Positions 23,680 to 32,921 are shown, counted from the first letter of the stretch. The stretch is DNA of 52,763 nt from Streptomyces sp. T39 (GCF_008042045.1 NZ_RDBP01000037.1:475494-528256), one strand, 5' to 3'. The notes: a model not told the origin generated them from the letters alone. Numbers and translations: made by a program.

Positions 23680-25464
23680 CTATCCTGCCGTGTCGTGCTT
23701 CTGCAGGGCGAGGGCGGTGTTCACCAGCCCGATGTGGCTGAACGCCTGCGGAAAGTTGCCGAGCTGGCGGCCGGCGACGGGGTCGTACTCCTCGGACAGC
23801 AGCCCGAGGTCGTTGCGGAGGGACAGCAGCCGCTCGAACAGCTCGCGGGCCTCCTCGTGACGGCCCGTCATGCACAGCGCGTCGGTCAGCCAGAACGAGC
23901 ACGCCAGGAACGTGCCCTCGTCGCCGGGCAGGCCGTCGACCGAGACGCCCTCGGTGCTGTAGCGGCGGACGAGCGGGCCGCTGCCGAGCTCGGCCTGGAC
24001 GGCGGCGATGGTGCCGAGCACCCGGGGGTCGTCCGGCGGCAGGAAGCCGACGTGCGGGATGAGCAGGGTCGCCGCGTCCAGTTCCTTCGAGCCGTAGGAC
24101 TGGGTGAAGGTGTTGCGCTCCGGGTCGAAACCCTTCTCGCACACCTCCCGGTGCACCTCGTCGCGCATCGCCCGCCACCGGTCGGCATCGCCGTGCAGGC
24201 TGCGGTCGGCCTCCAGGGTGCGCACGGCGCGGTCCGCGGCGACCCAGGCCATGACCTTGGAGTGCACGAAGTGACGGCGGGGCCCGCGCACCTCCCACAG
24301 GCCCTCGTCGGGATCGCGCCAGGTGGACTCCAGGAAGCCCAGCAGACTGAGCTGGATGTTCCAGGCGTGCCGCTCGGTCTTCAGGCCCGCCTCCCGGGCG
24401 ATGAAGAGCGAGTCGATGACCTCGCCGTACACGTCGAGCTGGAGCTGGTTGGCCGCGTCGTTGCCCACCCGGACGGGGACGGAGCCGCCGTAGCCGCCGA
24501 GCCAGCTGAGCTCGAACTCCGGCAGCCGCCGCTCGCCCGCCAGCCCGTACATGATCTGGAGGTCGGCCGGGTCGCCGGCCACCGCGCGCAGCAGCCAGTT
24601 GCGCCACTGCGCCGCCTCGTCGAGATAGCCGACCGCGAGCAGCGCCCCCAGCGTCAGGGTGGAGTCACGCAGCCAGCAGAACCGGTAGTCCCAGTTCCGC
24701 ACGCCGCCCAGCTCCTCGGGCAGCGAGGTCGTCGGCGCGGCGACGATGCCGCCCGTGGGGGCGTAGGTGAGGGCCTTCAGGGTGATCAGCGAGCGCATGA
24801 CCGCTTCGCGGTAGGGGCCGTCGTAACGGCACCGGGAGGCCCACTCCTCCCAGTCCTCCAGGCAGTGCCGCAGGGATTCGTGGGGGTCGACGAGATCCGG
24901 ACGGCTCTGGTGCGAGGGGTGCCAGGTGAGGATGAACGACACCGACTCGCCGGCGCGGACGGTGAAGGAGGAGCAGGTGGAGAACTGCTGCCCCCACGTC
25001 TTGACCTCCGGCTCGCTGCGCAGCCACGCCGAGTCGGGACCCGCGACGGCCACCCGGTGCCCGTCGGAGCGGCGCACCCAGGGCACCACGCTGCCGTAGT
25101 CGAAGCGCAGCCGGAGCGTCCCGGCCATCTCGACGCTGCCGCTGACGCCCTCCACGATCCGCACGACGTCGGGTGCCTCGTCGCGCTGGGGCATGAAGTC
25201 GAGGATCTTCACCGTGCCCGTGCGCGTCTCCCACACGGTCTCGAGGACCAGCGAGTCCCCGACGTAGCGGCGCCGGGTGCAGCGGCCCGCGTCCTTGGGT
25301 GCGATCCTCCAGTGGCCGTTCTCCTCGTCGCCGACGAGTGCCGCGAAGCAGGCCGCGGAGTCGAAACGGGGCAGGCACAGCCAGTCGATGGAGCCGTCCG
25401 CACCGACCAGCGCGGCGGTCTGGAGATCGCCGATGAGGGCGTAGTCCTCGATACGTTGGGTCAC
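23680..25464 (-). CDS. Glycoside hydrolase family 15 protein (glucoamylase/trehalase-like)
   Basis: 594 aa. The N-terminal beta-sandwich begins IEDYALIGDLQTAALVGADGS and IDWLCLPRFDSAACFAALVG. The (alpha/alpha)6 barrel includes WDYRFCWLRDSTLTLGALLAVGY, the general-acid region DEGLWEVRGPRRHFVHSK, and the general-base region LGLLSEEYDP near the C-terminus. Actinobacterial members of this type are often trehalases; substrate cannot be read directly. No signal peptide, so it is probably cytosolic. Confidence 0.92.
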   Translation of the reverse strand: MTQRIEDYALIGDLQTAALVGADGSIDWLCLPRFDSAACFAALVGDEENGHWRIAPKDAGRCTRRRYVGDSLVLETVWETRTGTVKILDFMPQRDEAPDVVRIVEGVSGSVEMAGTLRLRFDYGSVVPWVRRSDGHRVAVAGPDSAWLRSEPEVKTWGQQFSTCSSFTVRAGESVSFILTWHPSHQSRPDLVDPHESLRHCLEDWEEWASRCRYDGPYREAVMRSLITLKALTYAPTGGIVAAPTTSLPEELGGVRNWDYRFCWLRDSTLTLGALLAVGYLDEAAQWRNWLLRAVAGDPADLQIMYGLAGERRLPEFELSWLGGYGGSVPVRVGNDAANQLQLDVYGEVIDSLFIAREAGLKTERHAWNIQLSLLGFLESTWRDPDEGLWEVRGPRRHFVHSKVMAWVAADRAVRTLEADRSLHGDADRWRAMRDEVHREVCEKGFDPERNTFTQSYGSKELDAATLLIPHVGFLPPDDPRVLGTIAAVQAELGSGPLVRRYSTEGVSVDGLPGDEGTFLACSFWLTDALCMTGRHEEARELFERLLSLRNDLGLLSEEYDPVAGRQLGNFPQAFSHIGLVNTALALQKHDTAG

Positions 25465-25494
25465 GCTCTGGCGTGTTCCCGCAGGAGAAGGGCG

Positions 25495-26283
25495 TTAAGC
25501 AGCCGCGGTGACCGGCTCCGGCGCGTTCTGCCCGGAAGCGGCCGTCCTGTCCCGCTTCTCCCGGCGGACCAGAATCACCCAGCCGAGGGGCACGGCGGCG
25601 GCGAACAGCCACCACTGGACCGCGTACGCCATGTGCGCCCCGATGGATCCGTGGTCGGGTGCCGGGATCTGCTCGGGGCCCGCGTCGCCGGACGCGGGGG
25701 CGGTCTGCTCCAGGTAGCCGCCGAGCACCTCGCGGCCGAGCAGCTCCGCCTGCTGACCGCTGTTGATCAGCATGACCTGACGCGGCGGCAGTCCGGCCAG
25801 GTCCTTGATACCGCTGGCGCCGGTGGTCTCGTCCGCCTTCAGCCGCCCGGTGACGGTCACCGTCCCGCGCGGCGGGGCGGGCACCTCGGGGAACGCCTTC
25901 TGGTCGTCGGCGGCCGGGACCCAGCCCCGGTTGACCAGGACGACCCGCCCGTCGGTGAGCACCAGCGGGCTCAGCACATGGAAGCCGACGCGGTCGTCGG
26001 CGTTGGTGCGCCGGCGCACCACGACCTCGTGCCCGGGGTCGAACGTGCCGGTCGCGGTGACCGTGCGCCAGTAGTCGGCGCGCGGGACGGTGCGGCCGGG
26101 GGAGGTGAGCTCGCCCACGGGCACGGCCCCGGCGTCGAGGTTCCGTGCGACCAGCTCGTTCTGCGCGACGCGGTGCTGGTGGCGGTGCAGCTGCCAGAAG
26201 CCGAGCTCGACCATCGAGGGGATCAGGACGAGGGCGAGGAGGGTGAGGATCACCCACTGCCGGGACAACAGGAAGCGGTACAC
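25495..26283 (-). CDS. SURF1-family protein
   Basis: 262 aa from GTG 26283. Two membrane helices flank an external domain: the first is LLSRQWVILTLLALVLIPSM, the last is YAVQWWLFAAAVPLGWVILV. Between them are ELGFWQLHRHQHR, the VVRRRTNADDRVGFHVLSPLV and VLVNRGWVPA segments typical of SURF1. SURF1 proteins help assemble cytochrome c oxidase, including heme a insertion. No other respiratory gene lies next to it. Confidence 0.9.
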   Translation of the reverse strand: MYRFLLSRQWVILTLLALVLIPSMVELGFWQLHRHQHRVAQNELVARNLDAGAVPVGELTSPGRTVPRADYWRTVTATGTFDPGHEVVVRRRTNADDRVGFHVLSPLVLTDGRVVLVNRGWVPAADDQKAFPEVPAPPRGTVTVTGRLKADETTGASGIKDLAGLPPRQVMLINSGQQAELLGREVLGGYLEQTAPASGDAGPEQIPAPDHGSIGAHMAYAVQWWLFAAAVPLGWVILVRREKRDRTAASGQNAPEPVTAAA

Positions 26284-26307
26284 GGCTTCGACCGTACCGG
26301 TAGCCGC

Positions 26308-26344
26308 GGCGGCCGCGGACAAGGGGGTCCCGTCCGCGGCCGCC
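26308..26344 (-). terminator. Terminator after the zinc-finger gene
   Basis: 13-bp perfect stem (26308-26320 with 26332-26344, 11-nt loop) between the end of the small Cys-rich gene and the SURF1 start. Confidence 0.75.
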
Positions 26345-26350
26345 GGTGCG

Positions 26351-26584
26351 TCACACCCGGTCGACGATGCCCGCCCTCCCTTCCGCGCGGGCGCAGTGGG
26401 CGCCGCAGTACCAGTGGCCCTCGACCTCGACGCCCTGGCCGATGATCTGGACCCGGCAGTGCTCACAGATGGGCGCCATGCGGTGGATGGCGCAGGAGAA
26501 GCAGTCGAAGACGTGCACCGCGCCCTGCGCGTGCACCTCGAAGGACATGCCGTAGTCGTTTCCGCAAACCTCACAACGTGCCAT
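26351..26584 (-). CDS. Small cysteine-rich zinc-binding protein
   Basis: 77 aa from ATG 26584. Four Cys pairs (C4/C7, C28/C31, C40/C43, C60/C64) plus histidines make two treble-clef or LIM-like zinc sites. The segments are ARCEVCGNDYG, VFDCFSCAIHRMAP, ICEHCRVQIIGQG and GHWYCGAHC. Function is unknown; protein or nucleic-acid contact is likely. An alternative ATG at 26647 directly follows the exonuclease stop (TGAATG, with GGAG upstream), so the two genes may be translationally coupled with 21 extra residues. Confidence 0.8.
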   Translation of the reverse strand: MARCEVCGNDYGMSFEVHAQGAVHVFDCFSCAIHRMAPICEHCRVQIIGQGVEVEGHWYCGAHCARAEGRAGIVDRV

Positions 26585-26647
26585 GCGCCACAGGGTGAAA
26601 CGCTTCGTCTCCGTGGGCGGGAGGACGGCGGGCGAGTCGTGCCGCAT

Positions 26648-27664
26648 TCACTCCGATGCGGGTGCGGGGCCCGGCGGCCGGCCCCGCGCGGCGCCGGAAG
26701 CGGCCGGCAGGACGTCGCCCAGCAGCTGGGTGAAGGCCGCCTCGTCCACCACGGGCGTGCCGTAGGCCGCCGCCTTGACGGCCTTCGACGTCGAGGCGTG
26801 CGGGTCGTTGGTCACCAGCAGGCTCGTCAGCCGGGACACGCTCGTGGCCACGTGCAGGCCCGCCTCGACCGCCCGGTCCTCCAGCAGCTCGCGCTCCGTG
26901 GACGTGTCGCCGGAGAACGCCACCCGCATGCCCTGCCGCAGCCGCCCGCCCGGCGCGTAACGCCCCGGGTTCGGATACGGGCACGGCGGCCGCTTGCGTG
27001 ACGGGCGCCAGCTGCTGTGCCCGTACGAGGACTGGTAGCCGACCCGCGGGGCCGCCGGGGCGTCGGACCACTCCGTCAGCGGCAGGCACTCCAGCAGCGG
27101 CAGGCGCACTCCGTCGCGGGCCGCCGCGTGGAGGCTCGGCCGGAAGGCCTCCGCCAGCACCCGGGCGTCGTCCAGGGCGTGGTGGGCGCGCTGCTGCACG
27201 ACGCCGAAATGGGCGGCGAGCGACTCCAGCTTGAGGTTCGGCAGCGGAAGGCGGAGCTCCTTGGCGAGCGCGATGGTGCACAGCCGCTGGCGGGTGGGGG
27301 CCTCGCCGCGTGCGCGCGCGTACTCCCGGGAGATCATGCCCCAGTCGAACGAGGCGTTGTGCGCGACCAGCACGCGGCCCTCCAGACGCGACGACAGCTC
27401 CGCGGCGATCTCGCCGAACAGCGGGGCGCCTTCCAGCACATCGCTCGTCAGACCGTGGATCCACACCGGGCCCGGGTCCCGCTCGGGGTTGACCAGCGTG
27501 TACCAGTGGTCCTCGACTCCGCCGCGGGCGTCGAGCCGGTAGACGGCGGCGGAGATTATCCGGTCGTCGCGGGCGAGTCCGGTGGTCTCCACGTCGACGA
27601 CCGCGTACCCGGAGGGGTACGCGGCCGGCCACGTCGTCGCTGCGGTCGTGCGGTCGTCGAGCAT
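26648..27664 (-). CDS. DEDDh 3'-5' exonuclease with C-terminal BRCT domain
   Basis: 338 aa from ATG 27664 (GTG at 27670 also possible). The exonuclease domain has Exo I YAVVDVETTGLARD, Exo II LVAHNASFDWGMI, and Exo III HHALDDARVLAEAF, the DnaQ/epsilon arrangement. After a basic linker (SSWRPSRKRPPCPYP) a BRCT domain follows (LRQGMRVAFSGD, LVTNDP, GTPVVDEAAFTQLL). Such proteins act in DNA repair or proofreading; the exact pathway is not known to me. A Pro/Gly tail ends the protein. Confidence 0.9.
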   Translation of the reverse strand: MLDDRTTAATTWPAAYPSGYAVVDVETTGLARDDRIISAAVYRLDARGGVEDHWYTLVNPERDPGPVWIHGLTSDVLEGAPLFGEIAAELSSRLEGRVLVAHNASFDWGMISREYARARGEAPTRQRLCTIALAKELRLPLPNLKLESLAAHFGVVQQRAHHALDDARVLAEAFRPSLHAAARDGVRLPLLECLPLTEWSDAPAAPRVGYQSSYGHSSWRPSRKRPPCPYPNPGRYAPGGRLRQGMRVAFSGDTSTERELLEDRAVEAGLHVATSVSRLTSLLVTNDPHASTSKAVKAAAYGTPVVDEAAFTQLLGDVLPAASGAARGRPPGPAPASE

Positions 27665-27853
27665 GGTCACAGAGAATACGGGCCGCCACCGACAGCATTC
27701 GCCCGCCCCGTCCGCCGCCGCCGGGCCGCGTCCGCCCCGGCGGCAAGCCCCGCTCGCGGTCGGCGGGTTGACGCCACGGGCCCGGCCGGGGGAGAGACCC
27801 TGCCGGGGCGCGACGGACGAGAGCCGCGGCCCCGGATCCGGGACGCGGCCCGG

Positions 27854-27900
27854 CGGGGGACGTCCCGGGCGGGGGGACGAGGAGAACGGGACGTCCCCCG
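27854..27900. repeat. 14-bp inverted repeat containing internal palindromes
   Basis: Arms 27854-27867 and 27887-27900 are perfect reverse complements with a 19-nt spacer, and each arm itself contains the palindrome GGGACGTCCC. Alternative folds are possible. Confidence 0.8.
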
Positions 27901-27984
27901 TCGCCGTGGTCCCGGCACCCGCCTGCACCGCCCCGCGCGGCGGTCCTCGGGGCGAGTTCCCCGTCGGCGGCGGGAAGCGCATGC

Positions 27985-28029
27985 GCGAGCGCCGCCTTCC
28001 CGGCAGGACTCCGGGAAGGCGGCGCTCGC
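27985..28029. terminator. 19-bp perfect hairpin, terminator-like
   Basis: Stem 27985-28003 with 28011-28029, loop CAGGACT. It is as strong as the terminators elsewhere in the window but has no intact gene beside it, which suggests a lost gene or an independent transcript. Confidence 0.6.
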
Positions 28030-28234
28030 CGGCCCGGAAGGCGGGCCGTGCCGGTCGCCGGAGGCCGAACTCGACGGAGTCGGGAGGCTGCTGACCGACC
28101 GGGGGCCCGGCCGGCGTCGCTCGGGCGGCCGCCGCCGGCTCACCGGGCGTGGACGCCCTGCGCACCCGGGCGCGGGTGGTGCCCGGCATCGGCCCGGACG
28201 AACTCACCGCCCCGGCACGCGGCGGGCGTCTCGG

Positions 28235-28278
28235 GCGTCCTCCTCCCGGGTCGCCGCCGACCGGCGGGAGGAGGACGC
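28235..28278. repeat. 14-bp perfect hairpin
   Basis: Arms 28235-28248 and 28265-28278 with a 16-nt loop, 266 nt upstream of the alcohol dehydrogenase start. Confidence 0.7.
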
Positions 28279-28543
28279 GCGGCCGCACGCGACCGTGCCT
28301 CCGGTGCTCGCCGCGCGGGCCGTCACCGGCTGCCGGCGCGCGCGTCGGCGCCGTCCCGGCGAGGGGGCCGCCTGCACCGCGGGGAGCCTCCTGGGATCCG
28401 CGGGTGTCCGACGACGGGCCGGGCCCGGGAGCGACCGTCCCGGCCGCCGAGCCAGGGGCGGACCGATCGGTTCCGCCGTGGGGGAGGGGGAGGCGTACCG
28501 TGTGCGGGGTACACCCGTCCCACCCCGCTAAGGACCTCGCATC

Positions 28544-29587
28544 ATGCGCGCCACCGTCATCCACGCCCCGCACGACATCCGCGTGGAAGAGGTGGCCGAC
28601 CCCGTCGTCCGCCAGCCCGCCGACGCCGTGGTGCGGGTGCTGCGGGCCTGCATCTGCGGCAGCGACCTGTGGGCCTACCGCGGTGAGTCGGCGCGGCAGC
28701 CCGGTCAGCGCATCGGGCACGAGTTCCTCGGCGTCGTCGAGGAGACCGGTGCGGAGGTGACCGGCTTCGCGCGCGGCGACCTCGTGGTGGCGCCCTTCGT
28801 GTGGTCCGACGGCACCTGCGACTACTGCGCCGAAGGACTCCAGACCTCCTGCCCGCAGGGCGGTTTCTGGGGGTCGGTCGGCTCCGACGGAGGCCAGGGC
28901 GAGGCCGTGCGGGTGCCCTTCGCCGACGGCACCCTGGTGAAGCTCCCCGCCGACGCCGCGTCCGACGACCGGCTGCTGACCGCGCTGCTCGCGCTCTCCG
29001 ACGTGCTCGGCACCGGGCACCACGCCGCCGTGGGCGCGGGGGTCACCCGTGGCTCGACGGTCGCCGTCGTCGGCGACGGCGCCGTCGGCCTGTGCGGGGT
29101 GCTCGCCGCCCGGCGGCTGGGCGCGGAGCGCATCATCGCGCTCGGGCGCCACACGGCCCGCACCGACATCGCCCGCGCCTTCGGCGCCACCGACGTCGTC
29201 GCCGAGCGGGGCGAGGCGGCCGTGGCCGCCGTGCGCGAACTGACCGGCGGCCAGGGCGCGCAGGCCGTGATCGAGGCCGTCGGCACGGAGCAGTCGATGC
29301 GCACGGCCGTCGGCATCACCCGGGACGGCGGCGCGATCGGCTACGTCGGCGTCCCCCACGGCAGCGGGACCGGCCTCGACCTGTCCCTCATGTTCGACCG
29401 CAACATCGCGCTGCGCGGCGGGGTCGCGCCGGTCCGCGCGTACATCCCCGAGCTGCTCCCCGACGTCCTCGACGGCACGGTCGACCCCTCTCCCGTCTTC
29501 GACCTGACGGTGCCCCTCGACGGGGTGCCCGGCGGCTACCGGGCCATGGACGAGCGCACCGCGCTGAAGGTCCTCGTCACCCCCTGA
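28544..29587 (+). CDS. Zinc-dependent alcohol dehydrogenase (MDR superfamily)
   Basis: 347 aa. Catalytic zinc region ACICGSDLWAYRG and GHEFLGVVEETG. The structural-zinc lobe DGTCDYCAEGLQTSC has only three of the four usual cysteines. The NAD(P) motif is VAVVGDGAVGLCGVLAA, with GVPHGSG later. It oxidises or reduces an alcohol or aldehyde; substrate not assignable. It stands alone between an unusual gene-free region and a convergent CoA-transferase gene. Confidence 0.9.
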   Translation: MRATVIHAPHDIRVEEVADPVVRQPADAVVRVLRACICGSDLWAYRGESARQPGQRIGHEFLGVVEETGAEVTGFARGDLVVAPFVWSDGTCDYCAEGLQTSCPQGGFWGSVGSDGGQGEAVRVPFADGTLVKLPADAASDDRLLTALLALSDVLGTGHHAAVGAGVTRGSTVAVVGDGAVGLCGVLAARRLGAERIIALGRHTARTDIARAFGATDVVAERGEAAVAAVRELTGGQGAQAVIEAVGTEQSMRTAVGITRDGGAIGYVGVPHGSGTGLDLSLMFDRNIALRGGVAPVRAYIPELLPDVLDGTVDPSPVFDLTVPLDGVPGGYRAMDERTALKVLVTP

Positions 29588-29605
29588 CGCCCGGCGACGC
29601 CCCGG

Positions 29606-31033
29606 TCAGGCGCGCCAGGCGGGGGCGTCCGCGCCCAGGAGGCCGGAGGGGGACGCCCAGTCGGCGGGGCCGCCGACGTAGGCGACGGCCGGAAGGGCGT
29701 GGCGGAGGCTGCCGCGCGGGGTGGCCCGCTCGGTGAGCCAGGGGCCGGGGGTGTACGCCCCGGTGCCCGCCGGCGGGCCGGCGGGCAGGCCCTGGGTCAG
29801 CCAGGCGGCCGTCTGCGCGAGGGCGACCTCCACCAGCCGGGCGCCTCCCGCCGTGTGCTGGTCCGTCAGCGACCGCAGCACGCCCGCGGCCAGCAGGTAC
29901 CCGGTGCCGTGGTCCAGCGCCTGGGCCGGCAGCGCACCGGGCGAGGTCGCGTCGCCCTCCTCCAGGGCGATGCCCGACGCCGCCTGCACCAGGCTGTCGA
30001 AGCCGCGCCGGCCCGCCCAGGGACCGTGCCGTCCCCACGCGGAGAGCCGGGCGACCACCAGCCCGGGGCGCCGTCCCGCCAGCGCCTGCGGGGTCAGGCC
30101 GAACCGGTCCAGCGCTCCCGGGCGGTAGCCGGTCAGGACCACGTCGGCCGAGGCGAGCAGTTCCTCGAAGGCCGCGCGGTCCGCGCGCCGCGCCAGGTCC
30201 AGCAGGGCCGACCGCTTGCCGAGTCCCGTGTCGTCGTGGGCCTCCTGGCTCTCGGGCAGACCGGGGGAGTCGATGCGCAGTACGTCCGCCCCCAGCAGCG
30301 CCAGGGTGCGGGACGCCACCGGCCCCGCCAGCACCCGGGTGAGGTCCAGCACCCGCAGACCGGCGCAGGGCAGCCCGGGGCCGCCCGGCGCACGCCGCGG
30401 GCCCTCGCCGCCGATCCGGTCCGTCACCAGCAGCGGCCGCCCGGCCACCGCCGCGCCCTGGGGGTGGGCCGCCCACTCCTCGGCCGTGCGGACGGCGACG
30501 GCGAGGCCGCCCGCGGTGCACACGGTCTCCTCGACGTCCCGTGCCCGCCTGCCGCCGAGCGTCGCGGCGACGTCGGCGACGCCCCCGTCCGGCAGCGTGT
30601 CGGTGTCCTTCGGCAGACCGAGCGCGGCGAGCAGACGCCCCCTGTGGTGCGGGTAGTTGGCGTGGGTGCGGACCCAGCCGTCGGCCGTGCGCCAGAAGCG
30701 CGACAGCGGCGCGAACGTCGTCGGCGCCACCCCGTCCACCCGCACCAGCCGGTCGCCGAGGAACGCCGTGGTGACCGCGCCGTCGTCGACCCGTACGGCG
30801 GGGACCCCGCCCCCGTCGCGCAGGGCGGCCAGCTCGGCGGCGGCCAGCGAGCAGACCGCCACGGTGGACCGGGCCAGTTCCTCCACCGGCAGCCGGGACG
30901 GGAGCGCGCCGGCCCCCGTGAACGTCACCCGGTCCAGCAGGGCCGGGTCGCCGCCGAGGGCCGCCCAGGCCCCGGCGGTGCCGCTCGCGGGGTCCGCCGG
31001 GTCCCGGGGCGCGCCGGGAGATGTGTGAGTCAT
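29606..31033 (-). CDS. CaiB/BaiF (family III) CoA-transferase
   Basis: 475 aa from ATG 31033. The C-terminal half is the classical domain: GLRVLDLTRVLAGPVASRTLALLGADVLRID, then RRADRAAFEELLASADVVLTGYRPGALDRFGL and the nucleophile-aspartate segment RRGFDSLVQAASGIA. The N-terminal half (residues 20-210) looks like a degenerate copy of the fold, so this may be a tandem or fused type. It would move CoA between carboxylic acids; substrates unknown. Converges with the alcohol dehydrogenase, ends 18 nt apart. Confidence 0.87.
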   Translation of the reverse strand: MTHTSPGAPRDPADPASGTAGAWAALGGDPALLDRVTFTGAGALPSRLPVEELARSTVAVCSLAAAELAALRDGGGVPAVRVDDGAVTTAFLGDRLVRVDGVAPTTFAPLSRFWRTADGWVRTHANYPHHRGRLLAALGLPKDTDTLPDGGVADVAATLGGRRARDVEETVCTAGGLAVAVRTAEEWAAHPQGAAVAGRPLLVTDRIGGEGPRRAPGGPGLPCAGLRVLDLTRVLAGPVASRTLALLGADVLRIDSPGLPESQEAHDDTGLGKRSALLDLARRADRAAFEELLASADVVLTGYRPGALDRFGLTPQALAGRRPGLVVARLSAWGRHGPWAGRRGFDSLVQAASGIALEEGDATSPGALPAQALDHGTGYLLAAGVLRSLTDQHTAGGARLVEVALAQTAAWLTQGLPAGPPAGTGAYTPGPWLTERATPRGSLRHALPAVAYVGGPADWASPSGLLGADAPAWRA

Positions 31034-31067
31034 GCAGGCAGTGTGCCACCGGCCGGGCACGCGAAGA

Positions 31068-31093
31068 GGCCCGGTGCGTCACCGCACCGGGCC
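31068..31093 (-). terminator. Terminator after the subtilase gene
   Basis: GGCCCGGTGCG and CGCACCGGGCC (11-bp arms) around a TCAC loop, 21 nt past the protease stop on the minus strand. Confidence 0.75.
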
Positions 31094-31113
31094 CCCCTGG
31101 TCAGACGTCGCGA

Positions 31114-32646
31114 CTACCGGCGCACGGCGTCCAGGGCGTCGGCGACGCCCGTGCCGTAGAAGCCGTTGTCCCGCTCGCCGCCCTCGCACACGGCGTCGAC
31201 GGTGCCGTCGCCGTTGATGTCGTACGGGTTGGTGCACGGCCTGTCGTCGGCCTGGGCGTACAGCAGACCCTTCACCAGCGCCGGAGGCGCGTACGGGTGG
31301 GTCGACTTGATCAGCGCGACGACGCCCGCGACGTGCGGGGAGGCCATCGACGTGCCGGCCTTGTAGCCGAAGCCGCCGCCCGGGAGGGTGGACAGGATGC
31401 GGCCGTCGACGGCGGGCGCGTCCGGCGCCTGGTAGCGGGTCGCGTCTCCGCCGGGGGCGGAGATGTCGACGACGCCGAGGCCGTAGTTGGAGTACGAGGC
31501 CTTCAGGTCCTTCGCGCCGAGCGAGGAGACCGTCACGACGCCCGGCAGGAAGCCCGGGATGTCCAGGCACTCGCGCGGGTTGATCTTCCGCTCGACCGGC
31601 GTGGTGTCGTTCGGGCTCGACGTGTCCGTGATCTCGTCCGCCGCCAGGTCACGGGCGGTGTTGCCCGCCGCCGCGACGTTCACGGTGCCCTTGCCCTCCG
31701 CGTAGCGGGTGGCGCGGGCGACGGCCTCGACCAGGGCCTTCTGGTCGGGGTCCTTCTTGCAGTTGTACAGCCACGGGTCCGTGTAGTAGCTGTTGTTGGT
31801 CACGTCGACGCCGTGCTCGGCCGCCCACACGAAGCCGCAGACGACGGCCTCCGTGTAGAAGAACCCGTCCGGCTGCGAGACCTTGATGCCCGACACCTTC
31901 ACCCCGGGCGCGACGCCCGTGATGCCGGTGCCGTTCTTGGCGGCGGCGACGGTGCCCGCGACATGGGTGCCGTGGTCCGACTCGCCGGGGCCCGGGCGCC
32001 AGGCGCCGTCGGCCGTGTTCGGCGCGCCGCCCACGCAGCTGACCGAGGCCGCGCGGTCGAAGTTGGGCGCCAGGTCCGGGTGGGTGTCGTCGACACCGGT
32101 GTCGATGACACCGACCGTGACCCTCTTGCTGCCGAGCGACTTCTCGTGCGCCTTGTCCGCCTTGATGGCGGGCAGGTCCCACTGGAGCGGCTCGAGCGGG
32201 TCCTGGCCCGCGACCGCGTCGGCGGCCGCCGCCTTCGCCTCCTCGGCGCTCAGCGGACGCTCCGAGTCGATGGCCATGTCGCCGGCCGTCGAGATGGGGG
32301 CGGTGCGGGTCGCACCGGCCGACTCGACGCCGCGCACCTGACGGATCGTCTGTCCGAACGCAGGGTTCTGCGAGTGGACGACGATGACGCCTATCTGGTC
32401 GTACGCGTACACGATCGTGCCGCCGGCCTCGGCTATCGCCTTCTTGACGGCCTTGGCGTTGCCGTGGCCGCCCTTGACGTTGACCACGTAGGACAGCTTG
32501 GGGCCGTCCGTCGACACCGCGGCCGGGACATCACTGGTGACAGCCGCCGACGCCGTACCCGTCGGCAGGAAGCCCAGCGAAGCCGTGAGCGCCAGACCGG
32601 CGGGCAGCGCGAGCGCACGCCGTCGTCTGGATCCCAGATGAGCCAT
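31114..32646 (-). CDS. Secreted S8-family serine protease (subtilase)
   Basis: 510 aa with a signal peptide (RRRRALALPAGLALTASLG, cleavage near TASA at about 34) and an I9-like propeptide region (about 48-110). The catalytic triad reads Asp182 in VGVIDTGVDDTHPD, His225 in DHGTHVAGTV, and Ser433 in GTSMASPHVAG. Asn is present in NVAAAGNTARD for the oxyanion hole. It is probably exported and self-processed. A final segment NPYDINGDGTVDAVCEGG resembles a calcium-binding loop. Transcribed alone from a promoter at about 32715-32744. Confidence 0.93.
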   Translation of the reverse strand: MAHLGSRRRRALALPAGLALTASLGFLPTGTASAAVTSDVPAAVSTDGPKLSYVVNVKGGHGNAKAVKKAIAEAGGTIVYAYDQIGVIVVHSQNPAFGQTIRQVRGVESAGATRTAPISTAGDMAIDSERPLSAEEAKAAAADAVAGQDPLEPLQWDLPAIKADKAHEKSLGSKRVTVGVIDTGVDDTHPDLAPNFDRAASVSCVGGAPNTADGAWRPGPGESDHGTHVAGTVAAAKNGTGITGVAPGVKVSGIKVSQPDGFFYTEAVVCGFVWAAEHGVDVTNNSYYTDPWLYNCKKDPDQKALVEAVARATRYAEGKGTVNVAAAGNTARDLAADEITDTSSPNDTTPVERKINPRECLDIPGFLPGVVTVSSLGAKDLKASYSNYGLGVVDISAPGGDATRYQAPDAPAVDGRILSTLPGGGFGYKAGTSMASPHVAGVVALIKSTHPYAPPALVKGLLYAQADDRPCTNPYDINGDGTVDAVCEGGERDNGFYGTGVADALDAVRR

Positions 32647-32714
32647 GGGTTCTCCACATCATCCGTGACAACCGCCCAGACACCCCTTGCGAATGGGCGC
32701 GTTCATGACGAGTG

Positions 32715-32744
32715 AAGCTATCGCTGATCATGTCGGCACTTCAA
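32715..32744 (-). promoter_or_regulatory. Candidate promoter of the subtilase gene
   Basis: On the minus strand, TTGAAG (32744-32739), 18-nt spacer and TAGCTT (32720-32715), about 69 nt upstream of the ATG. Confidence 0.45.
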
Positions 32745-32921
32745 TGGATCCGGGCAACGGATGCCACGGGAAGGACACGAAGCCGGCAGGAAAAAGAACC
32801 GGCGTGAACCGGTTCGGCGCGCACGCCGTGCCGTTGTCAGGGAGTGGAACAGCAACCGGCCACCCCCGCCCGCAGCACCTCCCTGACCCCGATCACCGCA
32901 CCCGCGTCGCGAGGAGATTCC

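Larger units (their letters stand above)
27665..28543. other. 879-nt gene-free stretch with three long hairpins
   Basis: Very GC-rich interval between divergent genes. No ORF has convincing composition on either strand. It contains three perfect inverted repeats (27854-27900, 27985-28029, 28235-28278). Around 28060-28220 two plus-strand frames read LDGVGRLLTDRGP and, after a shift, DALRTRARVVPGIGPDELT, which look protein-like and may be a decayed gene. The promoter of the alcohol dehydrogenase must lie at the right end. Confidence 0.5.

Noticed and set aside
28149..28543. Complete gene upstream of the alcohol dehydrogenase.
   Set aside because: Only the first 20 or so residues of the 28149 frame look protein-like; the rest is low-complexity Pro/Arg/Gly and runs into the dehydrogenase in another frame.
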